Of a DNA stretch of 64,000 nucleotides, positions 47,977-62,656 are shown one piece after another (within the stretch, counting starts at the first letter, position 1; every line of letters begins with the position of its first letter). Origin of the DNA: Litoditis marina (lineage: Eukaryota; Nematoda; Chromadorea; Rhabditida; Rhabditidae); the NCBI GenBank assembly GCA_964036275.1, contig CAXIWQ010000074.1, positions 1-64,000 of the forward strand, written 5' to 3'. The notes under the pieces were generated by a model. That model worked only from the letters and a program-made list of their open reading frames with translations, made no database searches and was not told the DNA's origin. The translations under genes were made by a program, and so were the position numbers.

Positions 47977-50900
47977 TTGCAGCTACAGAAAAAAGTTTAT
48001 ACGGCTATCAAGTCTGTTGCTCATGGCTACAAAAACCTAATACGACTTTGTATCCTGTGGCGCACAGCCACAAAAGACAAATTAACGCGGTTATTACCTC
48101 TTTGCCTTGCAGCTACAGAAAAAAGTTCATACGGCTATCAAGTCTGTTGCTCCCAGCTACAAAAACCTGATACGACAATCTATTCTGTGGCGCACAGCCA
48201 CAAAGACGAATTAACGCGGTTATTGACATTTTGACTTGCAGCTACAGAAAAAAAATCATACGGCTATCAAGTCTGTTGCTTCCAACTACAAAAACATAAT
48301 ACGACTTTATATTCTGTGGCGCACAGCCACAAAATACAAATTAACGCGGTTATTGACTCTTTGCCTTGCAGTTACAGAGAACATTTCATACGGCTATCAA
48401 ATCTGTTGCTCCCAGCTACAAAAACCTAATACGACTTTATATTCTGTGGCGCACAGCCACAAAAGACAAATTAACGCGGTTATTACCTCTTTGCCTTGCA
48501 GCTACAGAAAAAAAGTTTATACGGCTATCAAGTCTGTTGCTCCCAGCTACAAAAACCTAATACGACTTTATATTCTGTGGCGCACAGCCACAAAAGACAA
48601 ATAAACGCGGTTATTGACTCTTTGCCGTGCAGCTACAGAAAAAAGTTTATATGGCTATCAAGTATGTTGCTCCCAGCTAGAAAAACCCAATACAACTATC
48701 TATTCTGTGGCACACAGCCACAAAATACGATATAACGCGGTTATCGACTCTTTGCCTTGCAGCTACAGAAAAAAGTTTATACGGCTATCAAGTCTGTTGC
48801 TCATGGCTACAAAAACCTAATACGACTTTATATCCTGTGGCGCACAGCCACAAAAGACAAATTAACGCGGTTATTACCTCTTTGCCTTGCAGCTACAGAA
48901 AAAAGTTCATACGGCTATCAAGTCTGTTGCTCCCAGCTACAAAAACCTGATACGACAATCTATTCTGTGGCGCACAGCCACAAAGACGAATTAACGCGGT
49001 TATTGACATTTTGACTTGCAGCTACAGAAAAAAAATCATACGGCTATCAAGTCTGTTGCTTCCAACTACAAAAACATAATACGACTTTATATTCTGTGGC
49101 GCACAGCCACAAAATACAAATTAACGCGGTTATTGACTCTTTGCCTTGCAGTTACAGAGAACATTTCATACGGCTATCAAATCTGTTGCTCCCAGCTACA
49201 AAAACCTAATACGACTTTATATTCTGTGGCGCACAGCCACAAAAGACAAATTAACGCGGTTATTACCTCTTTGCCTTGCAGCTACAGAAAAAAAGTTTAT
49301 ACGGCTATCAAGTCTGTTGCTCCCAGCTACAAAAACCTAATACGACTTTATATTCTGTGGCGCACAGCCCAAAAGACAAATTAACGCGGTTATTGACTCT
49401 TTGCCGTGCAGCTACAGAAAAAAGTTTATATGGCTATCAAGTATGTTGTTCCCAGCTAGAAAAACCCAATACAACTATCTATTCTGTGGCACACAGCCAC
49501 AAAATACGATATAACGCGGTTATCGACTCTTTGCCTTGCAGCTACAGAAAAAAGTTTATACGGCTATCAAGTCTGTTGCTCATGGCTACAAAAACCTAAT
49601 ACGACTTTATATCCTGTGGCGCACAGCCACAAAAGACAAATTAACGCGGTTATTACCTCTTTGCCTTGCAGCTACAGAAAAAAGTTCATACGGCTATCAA
49701 GTCTGTTGCTCCCAGCTACAAAAACCTGATACGACAATCTATTCTGTGGCGCACAGCCACAAAGACGAATTAACGCGGTTATTGACATTTTGACTTGCAG
49801 CTACAGAAAAAAAATCATACGGCTATCAAGTCTGTTGCTTCCAACTACAAAAACATAATACGACTTTATATTCTGTGGCGCACAGCCACAAAATACAAAT
49901 TAACGCGGTTATTGACTCTTTGCCTTGCAGTTACAGAGAACATTTCATACGGCTATCAAATCTGTTGCTCCCAGCTACAAAAACCTAATACGACTTTATA
50001 TTCTGTGGCGCACAGCCACAAAAGACAAATTAACGCGGTTATTACCTCTTTGCCTTGCAGCTACAGAAAAAAAGTTTATACGGCTATCAAGTCTGTTGCT
50101 CCCAGCTACAAAAACCTAATACGACTTTATATTCTGTGGCGCACAGCCACAAAAGACAAATAAACGCGGTTAATGACTCTTTGCCGTGCAGCTACAGAAA
50201 AAAAGTTTATATGGCTATCAAGTATGTTGCTCCCAGCTAGAAAAACCCAATACAACTATCTATTCTGTGGCACACAGCCACAAAATACGATATAACGCGG
50301 TTATCGACTCTTTGCCTTGCAGCTACAGAAAAAAGTTTATACGGCTATCAAGTCTGTTGCTCATGGCTACAAAAACCTAATACGACTTTATATCCTGTGG
50401 CGCACAGCCACAAAAGACAAATTAACGCGGTTATTACCTCTTTGCCTTGCAGCTACAGAAAAAAGTTCATACGGCTATCAAATCTGTTGCTCCCAGCTAC
50501 AAAAACCTAATACGACTTTATATTCTGTGGCGCACAGCCACAAAAGACAAATTAACGCGGTTATTACCTCTTTGCCTTGCAGCTACAGAAAAAAAGTTTA
50601 TACGGCTATCAAGTCTGTTGCTCCCAGCTACAAAAACCTAATACGACTTTATATTCTGTGGCGCACAGCCCAAAAGACAAATTAACGCGGTTATTGACTC
50701 TTTGCCGTGCAGCTACAGAAAAAAGTTTATATGGCTATCAAGTATGTTGTTCCCAGCTAGAAAAACCCAATACAACTATCTATTCTGTGGCACACAGCCA
50801 CAAAATACGATATAACGCGGTTATCGACTCTTTGCCTTGCAGCTACAGAAAAAAGTTTATACGGCTATCAAGTCTGTTGCTCATGGCTACAAAAACCTAA

Positions 50901-51747
50901 TACGACTTTATATCCTGTGGCGCACAGCCACAAAAGACAAATTAACGCGGTTATTACCTCTTTGCCTTGCAGCTACAGAAAAAAGTTCATACGGCTACCA
51001 AGTCTGTTGCTCCCAGCTACAAAAACCTGATACGACAATCTATTCTGTGGCGCACAGCCACAAAGACGAATTAACGCGGTTATTGACATTTTGACTTGCA
51101 GCTACAGAAAAAAAATCATACGGCTATCAAGTCTGTTGCTTCCAACTACAAAAACATAATACGACTTTATATTCTGTGGCGCACAGCCACAAAATACAAA
51201 TTAACGCGGTTATTGACTCTTTGCCTTGCAGTTACAGAGAACATTTCATACGGCTATCAAATCTGTTGCTCCCAGCTACAAAAACCTAATACGACTTTAT
51301 ATTCTGTGGCGCACAGCCACAAAAGACAAATTAACGCGGTTATTACCTCTTTGCCTTGCAGCTACAGAAAAAAAGTTTATACGGCTATCAAGTCTGTTGC
51401 TCCCAGCTACAAAAACCTAATACGACTTTATATTCTGTGGCGCACAGCCACAAAAGACAAATAAACGCGGTTAATGACTCTTTGCCGTGCAGCTACAGAA
51501 AAAAAGTTTATATGGCTATCAAGTATGTTGCTCCCAGCTAGAAAAACCCAATACAACTATCTATTCTGTGGCACACAGCCACAAAATACGATATAACGCG
51601 GTTATCGACTCTTTGCCTTGCAGCTACAGAAAAAAGTTTATACGGCTATCAAGTCTGTTGCTCATGGCTACAAAAACCTAATACGACTTTATATCCTGTG
51701 GCGCACAGCCACAAAAGACAAATTAACGCGGTTATTACCTCTTTGCC
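47977..51747. repeat. Domain 5 hexamer tract, expanded (29 monomers)
   Basis: The hexamer recurs at 47,977, 48,757, 49,536, 50,837 and 51,618 (780, 779, 1,301, 781). The 1,301 step is a hexamer plus a four-monomer unit at 50,317. The markers GCACAGCCCAAAAGAC (49,363 and 50,664) and GGTTAATGACTC (50,168 and 51,469) show that a ten-monomer piece of about 1,301 bp was duplicated within the tract. This is the longest hexamer tract in the window. Confidence 0.8.
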
Positions 51748-54700
51748 TTGCAGCTACAGAAAAAAGTTCATACGGCTATCAAGTCTGTTGCTCCCAGCTA
51801 CAAAAACCTGATACGACAATCTATTCTGTGGCGCACAGCCACAAAAGACAAATTAACGCGGTTATTACCTCTTTGCCTTGCAGCTACAGAAAAAAGTTCA
51901 TACGGATATCAAGTCTGTTGCTCCCAGCTACAAAAACCTAATACGACTTTATATTCTGTGGCGCACAGCCACAAAAGACAAATTAACGCGGTTATTGACT
52001 CTTTGCCGTGCAGCTACAGGAAAAAGGTTATACGGCTATCAAGTATGTTGCTCCCAGCTACAAAAACCTGATACGACTATCTATTCTGTGGCGCACAGCC
52101 ACAAAATACGAATTAACGCGGTTATCGACTCTTTGCCTTGCAGCTACAGAGAACAGTTCATACGGCTATCAAATCTGTTGCTCCCAGCTACAAAAACCTA
52201 ATACGACAATCTATTCTGTGGCGGACAGCCACAAAACACGAAATATCGCGGTTATCGACTTGTTGGCTTGCAGCTACAGAGAAAAGTTCATACGGCTATC
52301 AAGTCTGTTGCTCCCAGCTACAAAAACCTGATACGACAATCTATTCTGTGGCGCACAGCCACAAAAGACAAATTAACGCGGTTATTACTTCTTTGCCTTG
52401 CAGCTACAGAAAAAAGTTCATACGGCCATCAAGTCTGTTGCTCCCAGCTACAAAAACCTAATACGACTTTATATTCTGTGGCGCACAGCCACAAAAGACA
52501 AATTAACGCGGTTGTTGACTCTTTGCCGTGCAGCTACAGGAAAAAGGTTATACGGCTACCAAGTATGTTGCTCCCAGCTACAAAAACCTGATACGACTAT
52601 CTATTCTGTGGCCCACAGCCACAAAATACGAATTGACGCGGTTATCGACTCTTTGCCTTGCAGCTACAGAGAACAGTTCATACGGCTATCAAATCTGTTG
52701 CTCCCAGCTACAAAAACCTAATACGACAATCTATTCTGTGGCGCACAGCCACAAAATACAAATTATCGCGGTTATCGACTTGTTGGCTTGCAGCTACAGA
52801 GAAAAGTTCATACGGCTATCAAGTCTGTTGCTCCCAGCTACAAAAACCTAATACGACTATATATTCTGTGGCGCACAGCCACAAAAGACGAATTAACGCG
52901 GTTATTGACTCTTTGCCTCGCAGTTACAGAGAACATTTCATACGGATATCAAATCTGTTGCTCCCAGCTACAAAAACCTAATACGACAATATATTCTGTG
53001 GCGCACAGCCACAAAGACGAATTAACGCGGTTATTGACATTTTGACTTGCAGCTACAAAAAAAAAATCATACGGCTATCAAGTCTGTTGCTTCCAACTAC
53101 AAAAACATAATACGACTTTATATTCTGTGGCGCACAGCCACAAAATACAAATGAACGCGGTTATTGACTCTTTGCCTTGCAGTTACAGAGAACATTTCAT
53201 ACGGCTATCAAATCTGTTGCTCCCAGCTACAAAAACCTAATACGACTTTATATTCTGTGGCGCACAGCCACAAAAGACAAATTAACGCGGTTATTACCTC
53301 TTTGCCTTGCAGCTACAGAAAAAAAGTTTATACGGCTATCAAGTCTGTTGCTCCCAGCTACAAAAACCTAATACGACTTTATATTCTGTGGCGCACAGCC
53401 ACAAAAGACAAATTAACGCGGTTATTGACTCTTTGCCGTGCAGCTACAGAAAAAAGTTTATATGGCTATCAAGTATGTTGCTCCCAGCTAGAAAAACCTA
53501 ATACGACAATCTATTCTGTGGCGCACAGCCACAAAATACAAACTATCGCGGTTATCGACTTGTTGGCTTGCAGCTACAGAGAAAAGTTCATACGGCTATC
53601 AAGTCTGTTGCTCCCAGCTACAAAAACCTGATACGACAATCTATTCTGTGGCGCACAGCCACAAAGACGAATTAACGCGGTTATTGACATTTTGACTTGC
53701 AGCTACAAAAAAAATCATACGGCTATCAAGTCTGTTGCTTCCAACTACAGAAACATAATACGACAATCTATTCTGTGGCGCACAGCCACAAAACACGAAA
53801 TATCGCGGTTATCGACTTGTTGGCTTGCAGCTACAGAGAAAAGTTTATACGGCTATCAAGTCTGTTGCTCCCAGCTACAAAAACCTGATACGACAATCTA
53901 TTCTGTGGCGCACAGCCACAAAAGACAAATTAACGCGGTTATTACCTCTTTGCCTTGCAGCTACAGAAAAAAGTTCATACGGCTATCAAATCTGTTGCTC
54001 CCAGCTACAAAAACCTAATACGACCATCTATTCTGTGGCGCACAGCCACAAAATACAAATTATCGCGGTTATCGACTTGTTGGCTTGCAGCTACCGAGAA
54101 AAGTTCATACGGCTATCAAGTCTGTTGCTCCCAGCTACAAAAACCTAATACGACTATATATTCTGTGGCGCACAGCCACAAAAGACGAATTAACGCGGTT
54201 ATTGACTCTTTGCCTCGCAGTTACAGAGAACATTTCATACGGCTATCAAATCTGTTGCTCCCAGCTACAAAAACCTAATACGACAATCTATTCTGTGGCG
54301 CACAGCCACAAAGACGAATTAACGCGGTTATTGACATTTTGACTTGCAGCTACAAAAAAAAATCATACGGCTATCAAGTCTGTTGCTTCCAACTACAAAA
54401 ACATAATACGACTTTATATTCTGTGGCGCACAGCCACAAAATACAAATTAACGCGGTTATTGACTCTTTGCCTTGCAGTTACAGAGAACATTTCATACGG
54501 CTATCAAATCTGTTGCTCCCAGCTACAAAAACCTAATACGACTTTATATTCTGTGGCGCACAGCCACAAAAGACAAATTAACGCGGTTATTACCTCTTTG
54601 CCTTGCAGCTACAGAAAAAAAGTTTATACGGCTATCAAGTCTGTTGCTCCCAGCTACAAAAACCTAATACGACTTTATATTCTGTGGCGCACAGCCCCAA

Positions 54701-54863
54701 AAGACAAATTAACGCGGTTATTGACTCTTTGCCGTGCAGCTACAGAAAAAAGTTTATATGGCTATCAAGTATGTTGTTCCCAGCTAGAAAAACCCAATAC
54801 AACTATCTATTCTGTGGCACACAGCCACAAAATACGATATAACGCGGTTATCGACTCTTTGCC
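51748..54863. repeat. Domain 5 full core, copy 2 (24 monomers, 3,116 bp)
   Basis: Matches core copy 1 at an offset of 6,888. Private bases include TACGGATATCAAGTC (about 51,902), GGCGGACAGCCAC (about 52,221) and ACAAACTATCGCGG (about 53,536). It keeps CCTAATACGACTTTATATTC (about 53,237), where copy 1 has a CTTCATATTC variant. Confidence 0.8.
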
Positions 54864-56163
54864 TTGCAGCTACAGAAAAAAGTTTATACGGCTATCAAGT
54901 CTGTTGCTCATGGCTACAAAAACCTAATACGACTTTATATCCTGTGGCGCACAGCCACAAAAGACAAATTAACGCGGTTATTACCTCTTTGCCTTGCAGC
55001 TACAGAAAAAAGTTCATACGGCTATCAAGTCTGTTGCTCCCAGCTACAAAAACCTGATACGACAATCTATTCTGTGGCGCACAGCCACAAAGACGAATTA
55101 ACGCGGTTATTGACATTTTGACTTGCAGCTACAGAAAAAAAATCATACGGCTATCAAGTCTGTTGCTTCCAACTACAAAAACATAATACGACTTTATATT
55201 CTGTGGCGCACAGCCACAAAATACAAATTAACGCGGTTATTGACTCTTTGCCTTGCAGTTACAGAGAACATTTCATACGGCTATCAAATCTGTTGCTCCC
55301 AGCTACAAAAACCTAATACGACAATCTATTCTGTGGCGCACAGCCACAAAAGACAAATTAACACGGTTATTACCTCTTTGCCTTGCAGCTACAGAAAAAA
55401 AGTTTATACGGCTATCAAGTCTGTTGCTCCCAGCTACAAAAACCTAATACGACTTTATATTCTGTGGCGCACAGCCACAAAAGACAAATAAACGCGGTTA
55501 TTGACTCTTTGCCGTGCAGCTACAGAAAAAAGTTTATATGGCTATCAAGTATGTTGCTCCCAGCTAGAAAAACCCAATACAACTATCTATTCTGTGGCAC
55601 ACAGCCACAAAATACGATATAACGCGGTTATCGACTCTTTGCCTTGCAGCTACAGAAAAAAGTTTATACGGCTATCGAGTCTGTTGCTCATGGCTACAAA
55701 AACCTAATACGACTTTATATCCTGTGGCGCACAGCCACAAAAGACAAATTAACGCGGTTATTACCTCTTTGCCTTGCAGCTACAGAAAAAAGTTTATATG
55801 GCTATCAAGTATGTTGCTCCCAGCTAGAAAAACCCAATACAACTATCTATTCTGTGGCACACAGCCACAAAATACGATATAACGCGGTTATCGACTCTTT
55901 GCCTTGCAGCTACAGAAAAAAGTTTATACGGCTATCGAGTCTGTTGCTCATGGCTACAAAAACCTAATACGACTTTATATCCTGTGGCGCACAGCCACAA
56001 AATACAAATTATCGCGGTTATCGACTTGTTGGCTTGCAGCTACAGAGAAAAGTTCATACGGCTATCAAGTCTGTTGCTCCCAGCTACAAAAACCTAATAC
56101 GACTATATATTCTGTGGCGCACAGCCACAAAAGACAAATTAACGCGGTTATTACCTCTTTGCC
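54864..56163. repeat. Domain 5 hexamer tract, short (10 monomers) with 260-bp duplication
   Basis: One hexamer (54,864-55,643) is followed by a two-monomer unit present twice (55,644-55,903 and 55,904-56,163, offset 260). Both members carry GGCTATCGAGTCTG (55,671 and 55,931), found nowhere else, so the dimer was duplicated very recently. Another private base is AACACGGTTATTACC at about 55,360. Confidence 0.8.
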
Positions 56164-59100
56164 TTGCAGCTACAGAAAAAAGTTCATACGGCTATCAAGT
56201 CTGTTGCTCCCAGCTACAAAAACCTGATACGACAATCTATTCTGTGGCGCACAGCCACAAAAGACAAATTAACGCGGTTATTACCTCTTTGCCTTGCAGC
56301 TACAGAAAAAAGTTCATACGGCTATCAAGTCTGTTGCTCCCAGCTACAAAAACCTAATACGACTTTATATTCTGTGGCGCACAGCCACAAAAGACAAATT
56401 AACGCGGTTATTGACTCTTTGCCGTGCAGCTACAGGAAAAAGGTTATACGGCTATCAAGTATGTTGCTCCCAGCTACAAAAACCTGATACGACTATCTAT
56501 TCTGTGGCGCACAGCCACAAAATACGAATTAACGCGGTTATCGACTCTTTGCCTTGCAGCTACAGAGAACAGTTCATACGGCTATCAAATCTGTTGCTCC
56601 CAGCTACAAAAACCTAATACGACAATCTATTCTGTGGCGCACAGCCACAAAACACGAAATATCGCGGTTATCGACTTGTTGGCTTGCAGCTACAGAGAAA
56701 AGTTCATACGGCTATCAAGTCTGTTGCTCCCAGCTACAAAAACCTGATACGACAATCTATTCTGTGGCGCACAGCCACAAAAGACAAATTAACGCGGTTA
56801 TTACTTCTTTGCCTTGCAGCTACAGAAAAAAGTTCATACGGCCATCAAGTCTGTTGCTCCCAGCTACAAAAACCTAATACGACTTTATATTCTGTGGCGC
56901 ACAGCCACAAAAGACAAATTAACGCGGTTGTTGACTCTTTGCCGTGCAGCTACAGGAAAAAGGTTATACGGCTACCAAGTATGTTGCTCCCAGCTACAAA
57001 AACCTGATACGACTATCTATTCTGTGGCCCACAGCCACAAAATACGAATTGACGCGGTTATCGACTCTTTGCCTTGCAGCTACAGAGAACAGTTCATACG
57101 GCTATCAAATCTGTTGCTCCCAGCTACAAAAACCTAATACGACAATCTATTCTGTGGCGCACAGCCACAAAATACAAATTATCGCGGTTATCGACTTGTT
57201 GGCTTGCAGCTACAGAGAAAAGTTCATACGGCTATCAAGTCTGTTGCTCCCAGCTACAAAAACCTAATACGACTATATATTCTGTGGCGCACAGCCACAA
57301 AAGACGAATTAACGCGGTTATTGACTCTTCGCCTCGCAGTTACAGAGAACATTTCATACGGATATCAAATCTGTTGCTCCCAGCTACAAAAACCTAATAC
57401 GACAATATATTCTGTGGCGCACAGCCACAAAGACGAATTAACGCGGTTATTGACATTTTGACTTGCAGCTACAAAAAAAAATCATACGGCTATCAAGTCT
57501 GTTGCTTCCAACTACAAAAACATAATACGACTTTATATTCTGTGGCGCACAGCCACAAAATACAAATGAACGCGGTTATTGACTCTTTGCCTTGCAGTTA
57601 CAGAGAACATTTCATACGGCTATCAAATCTGTTGCTCCCAGCTACAAAAACCTAATACGACTTTATATTCTGTGGCGCACAGCCACAAACGACAAATTAA
57701 CGCGGTTATTACCTCTTTGCCTTGCAGCTACAGAAAAAAAGTTTATACGGCTATCAAGTCTGTTGCTCCCAGCTACAAAAACCTAATACGACTTTATATT
57801 CTGTGGCGCACAGCCACAAAAGACAAATTAACGCGGTTATTGACTCTTTGCCGTGCAGCTACAGAAAAAAGTTTATATGGCTATCAAGTATGTTGCTCCC
57901 AGCTAGAAAAACCTAATACGACAATCTATTCTGTGGCGCACAGCCACAAAATACAAATTATCGCGGTTATCGACTTGTTGGCTTGCAGCTACAGAGAAAA
58001 GTTCATACGGCTATCAAGTCTGTTGCTCCCAGCTACAAAAACCTGATACGACAATCTATTCTGTGGCGCACAGCCACAAAGACGAATTAACGCGGTTATT
58101 GACATTTTGACTTGCAGCTACAAAAAAAATCATACGGCTATCAAGTCTGTTGCTTCCAACTACAGAAACATAATACGACAATCTATTCTGTGGCGCACAG
58201 CCACAAAACACGAAATATCGCGGTTATCGACTTGTTGGCTTGCAGCTACAGAGAAAAGTTTATACGGCTATCAAGTCTGTTGCTCCCAGCTACAAAAACC
58301 TGATACGACAATCTATTCTGTGGCGCACAGCCACAAAAGACAAATTAACGCGGTTATTACCTCTTTGCCTTGCAGCTACAGAAAAAAGTTCATACGGCTA
58401 TCAAATCTGTTGCTCCCAGCTACAAAAACCTAATACGACCATCTATTCTGTGGCGCACAGCCACAAAATACAAATTATCGCGGTTATCGACTTGTTGGCT
58501 TGCAGCTACCGAGAAAAGTTCATACGGCTATCAAGTCTGTTGCTCCCAGCTACAAAAACCTAATACGACTATATATTCTGTGGCGCACAGCCACAAAAGA
58601 CGAATTAACGCGGTTATTGACTCTTTGCCTCGCAGTTACAGAGAACATTTCATACGGCTATCAAATCTGTTGCTCCCAGCTACAAAAACCTAATACGACA
58701 ATCTATTCTGTGGCGCACAGCCACAAAGACGAATTAACGCGGTTATTGACATTTTGACTTGCAGCTACAAAAAAAAATCATACGGCTATCAAGTCTGTTG
58801 CTTCCAACTACAAAAACATAATACGACTTTATATTCTGTGGCGCACAGCCACAAAATACAAATTAACGCGGTTATTGACTCTTTGCCTTGCAGTTACAGA
58901 GAACATTTCATACGGCTATCAAATCTGTTGCTCCCAGCTACAAAAACCTAATACGACTTTATATTCTGTGGCGCACAGCCACAAAAGACAAATTAACGCG
59001 GTTATTACCTCTTTGCCTTGCAGCTACAGAAAAAAAGTTTATACGGCTATCAAGTCTGTTGCTCCCAGCTACAAAAACCTAATACGACTTTATATTCTGT

Positions 59101-59278
59101 GGCGCACAGCCACAAAAGACAAATTAACGCGGTTATTGACTCTTTGCTGTGCAGCTACAGAAAAAAGTTTATATGGCTATCAAGTATGTTGTTCCCAGCT
59201 AGAAAAACCCAATACAACTATCTATTCTGTGGCACACAGCCACAAAATACGATATAACGCGGTTATCGACTCTTTGCC
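56164..59278. repeat. Domain 5 full core, copy 3 (24 monomers, 3,115 bp)
   Basis: Matches core copy 2 at an offset of 4,415-4,416. Private bases include GACTCTTCGCCTCGCAG (about 57,321), CACAAACGACAAATT (about 57,684) and TTTGCTGTGCAGC (about 59,144). It retains the whole monomer order of copies 1 and 2. Confidence 0.8.
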
Positions 59279-62200
59279 TTGCAGCTACAGAAAAAAGTTT
59301 ATACGGCTATCAAGTCTGTTGCTCATGGCTACACAAACCTAATACGACTTTATAGCCTGTGGCGCACAGCCACAAAAGACAAATTAACGCGGTTATTACC
59401 TCTTTGCCTTGCAGCTACAGAAAAAAGTTCATACGGCTATCAAGTCTGTTGCTCCCAGCTACAAAAACCTGATACGACAATCTATTCTGTGGCGCATAGC
59501 CACAGAAGACAAATTAACGCGGTTATTGACTCTTTGCCGTGCAGCTACAGAAAAAAGTTTATATGGCTATCAAGTATGTTGCTCCCAGCTAGAAAAACCC
59601 AATACAACTATCTATTCTGTGGCACACAGCCACAAAATACGATATAACGCGGTTATCGACTCTTTGCCTTGCAGCTACAGAAAAAAGTTCATACGGCTAT
59701 CAAGTCTGTTGCTCCCAGCTACAAAAACCTAATACGACTTTATATTCTGTGGCGCACAGCCACAAACGACAAATTAACGCGGTTATTGACTCTTTGCCGT
59801 GCAGCTACAGAAAAAAGTTTATATGGCTATCAAGTATGTTGTTCCCAGCTAGAAAAACCCAATACAACTATCTATTCTGTGGCACACAGCCACAAAATAC
59901 GATATAACGCAGTTATCGACTCTTTGCCTTGCAGCTACAGAAAAAAGTTTATACGGCTATCAAGTCTGTTGCTCATGGCTACAAAAACCTAATACGACTT
60001 TATATCCTGTGGCGCACAGCCACAAAAGACAAATTAACGCGGTTATTACCTCTTTGCCTTGCAGCTACAGAAAAAAGTTCATACGGCTATCAAGTCTGTT
60101 GCTCCCAGCTACAAAAACCTGATACGACAATCTATTCTGTGGCGCACAGCCACAAAGACGAATTAACGCGGTTATTGACATTTTGACTTGCAGCTACAGA
60201 AAAAAAATCATACGGCTATCAAGTCTGTTGCTTCCAACTACAAAAACATAATACGACTTTATATTCTGTGGCGCACAGCCACAAAATACAAATTAACGCG
60301 GTTATTGACTCTTTGCCTTGCAGTTACAGAGAACATTTCATACGGCTATCAAATTTGTTGCTCCCAGCTACAAAAACCTAATACGACTTTATATCCTGTG
60401 GCGCACAGCCACAAAAGACAAATTAACGCGGTTATTACCTCTTTGCCTTGCAGCTACAGAAAAAAGTTCATACGGCTATCAAGTCTGTTGCTCCCAGCTA
60501 CAAAAACCTGATACGACAATCTATTCTGTGGCGCATAGCCACAGAAGACAAATTAACGCGGTTATTGACTCTTTGCCGTGCAGCTACAGAAAAAAGTTTA
60601 TATGGCTATCAAGTATGTTGCTCCCAGCTAGAAAAACCCAATACAACTATCTATTCTGTGGCACACAGCCACAAAATACGATATAACGCGGTTATCGACT
60701 CTTTGCCTTGCAGCTACAGAAAAAAGTTCATACGGCTATCAAGTCTGTTGCTCCCAGCTACAAAAACCTAATACGACTTTATATTCTGTGGCGCACAGCC
60801 ACAAACGACAAATTAACGCGGTTATTGACTCTTTGCCGTGCAGCTACAGAAAAAAGTTTATATGGCTATCAAGTATGTTGTTCCCAGCTAGAAAAACCCA
60901 ATACAACTATCTATTCTGTGGCACACAGCCACAAAATACGATATAACGCAGTTATCGACTCTTTGCCTTGCAGCTACAGAAAAAAGTTTATACGGCTATC
61001 AAGTCTGTTGCTCATGGCTACAAAAACCTAATACGACTTTATATCCTGTGGCGCACAGCCACAAAAGACAAATTAACGCGGTTATTACCTCTTTGCCTTG
61101 CAGCTACAGAAAAAAGTTCATACGGCTATCAAGTCTGTTGCTCCCAGCTACAAAAACCTGATACGACAATCTATTCTGTGGCGCACAGCCACAAAGACGA
61201 ATTAACGCGGTTATTGACATTTTGACTTGCAGCTACAGAAAAAAAATCATACGGCTATCAAGTCTGTTGCTTCCAACTACAAAAACATAATACGACTTTA
61301 TATTCTGTGGCGCACAGCCACAAAATACAAATTAACGCGGTTATTGACTCTTTGCCTTGCAGTTACAGAGAACATTTCATACGGCTATCAAATTTGTTGC
61401 TCCCAGCTACAAAAACCTAATACGACTTTATATTCTGTGGCGCACAGCCACAAAAGACAAATTAACGCGGTTATTACCTCTTTGCCTTGCAGCTACAGAA
61501 AAAAAGTTTATACGGCTATCAAGTCTGTTGCTCCCAGCTACAAAAACCTAATACGACTTTATATTCTGTGGCGCACAGCCCCAAAAGACAAATTAACGCG
61601 GTTATTGACTCTTTGCCGTGCAGCTACAGAAAAAAGTTTATATGGCTATCAAGTATGTTGTTCCCAGCTAGAAAAACCCAATACAACTATCTATTCTGTG
61701 GCACACAGCCACAAAATACGATATAACGCGGTTATCGACTCTTTGCCTTGCAGCTACAGAAAAAAGTTTATACGGCTATCAAGTCTGTTGCTCATGGCTA
61801 CAAAAACCTAATACGACTTTATATCATGTGGCGCACAGCCACAAAAGACAAATTAACGCGGTTATTACCTCTTTGCCTTGCAGCTACAGAAAAAAGTTCA
61901 TACGGCTATCAAGTCTGTTGCTCCCAGCTACAAAAACCTGATACGACAATCTATTCTGTGGCGCACAGCCACAAAGACGAATTAACGCGGTTATTGACAT
62001 TTTGACTTGCAGCTACAGAAAAAAAATCATACGGCTATCAAGTCTGTTGCTTCCAACTACAAAAACATAATACGACTTTATATTCTGTGGCGCACAGCCA
62101 CAAAATACAAATTAACGCGGTTATTGACTCTTTGCCTTGCAGTTACAGAGAACATTTCATACGGCTATCAAATCTGTTGCTCCCAGCTACAAAAACCTAA

Positions 62201-62656
62201 TACGACTTTATATTCTGTGGCGCACAGCCACAAAAGACAAATTAACGCGGTTATTACCTCTTTGCCTTGCAGCTACAGAAAAAAGTTTATACGGCTATCA
62301 AGTCTGTTGCTCCCAGCTACAAAAACCTAATACGACTTTATATTCTGTGGCGCACAGCCACAAAAGACAAATAAACGCGGTTATTGACTCTTTGCCGTGC
62401 AGCTACAGAAAAAAGTTTATATGGCTATCAAGTATGTTGCTCCCAGCTAGAAAAACCCAATACAACTATCTATTCTGTGGCACACAGCCACAAAATACGA
62501 TATAACGCGGTTATCGACTCTTTGCCTTGCAGCTACAGAAAAAAGTTTATACGGCTATCAAGTCTGTTGCTCATGGCTACAAAAACCTAATACGACTTTA
62601 TATCCTGTGGCGCACAGCCACAAAAGACAAATTAACGCGGTTATTACCTCTTTGCC
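59279..62656. repeat. Domain 5 hexamer tract (26 monomers) with 1,039-bp duplication
   Basis: An eight-monomer piece is tandemly duplicated, about 59,357-60,395 and 60,396-61,434 (offset 1,039). Both carry GCGCATAGCCACAGAAGAC (59,491 and 60,530), CACAAACGAC (59,760 and 60,799) and ACGCAGTTATCGAC (59,907 and 60,946). The marker AAATTTGTTGCTCCC appears at 60,352 and 61,391. Two ordinary 780-bp hexamers follow (60,968 to 61,748 to 62,527). Private bases include ACTTTATAGCC (59,346) and TATATCATGTGG (61,821). Confidence 0.8.
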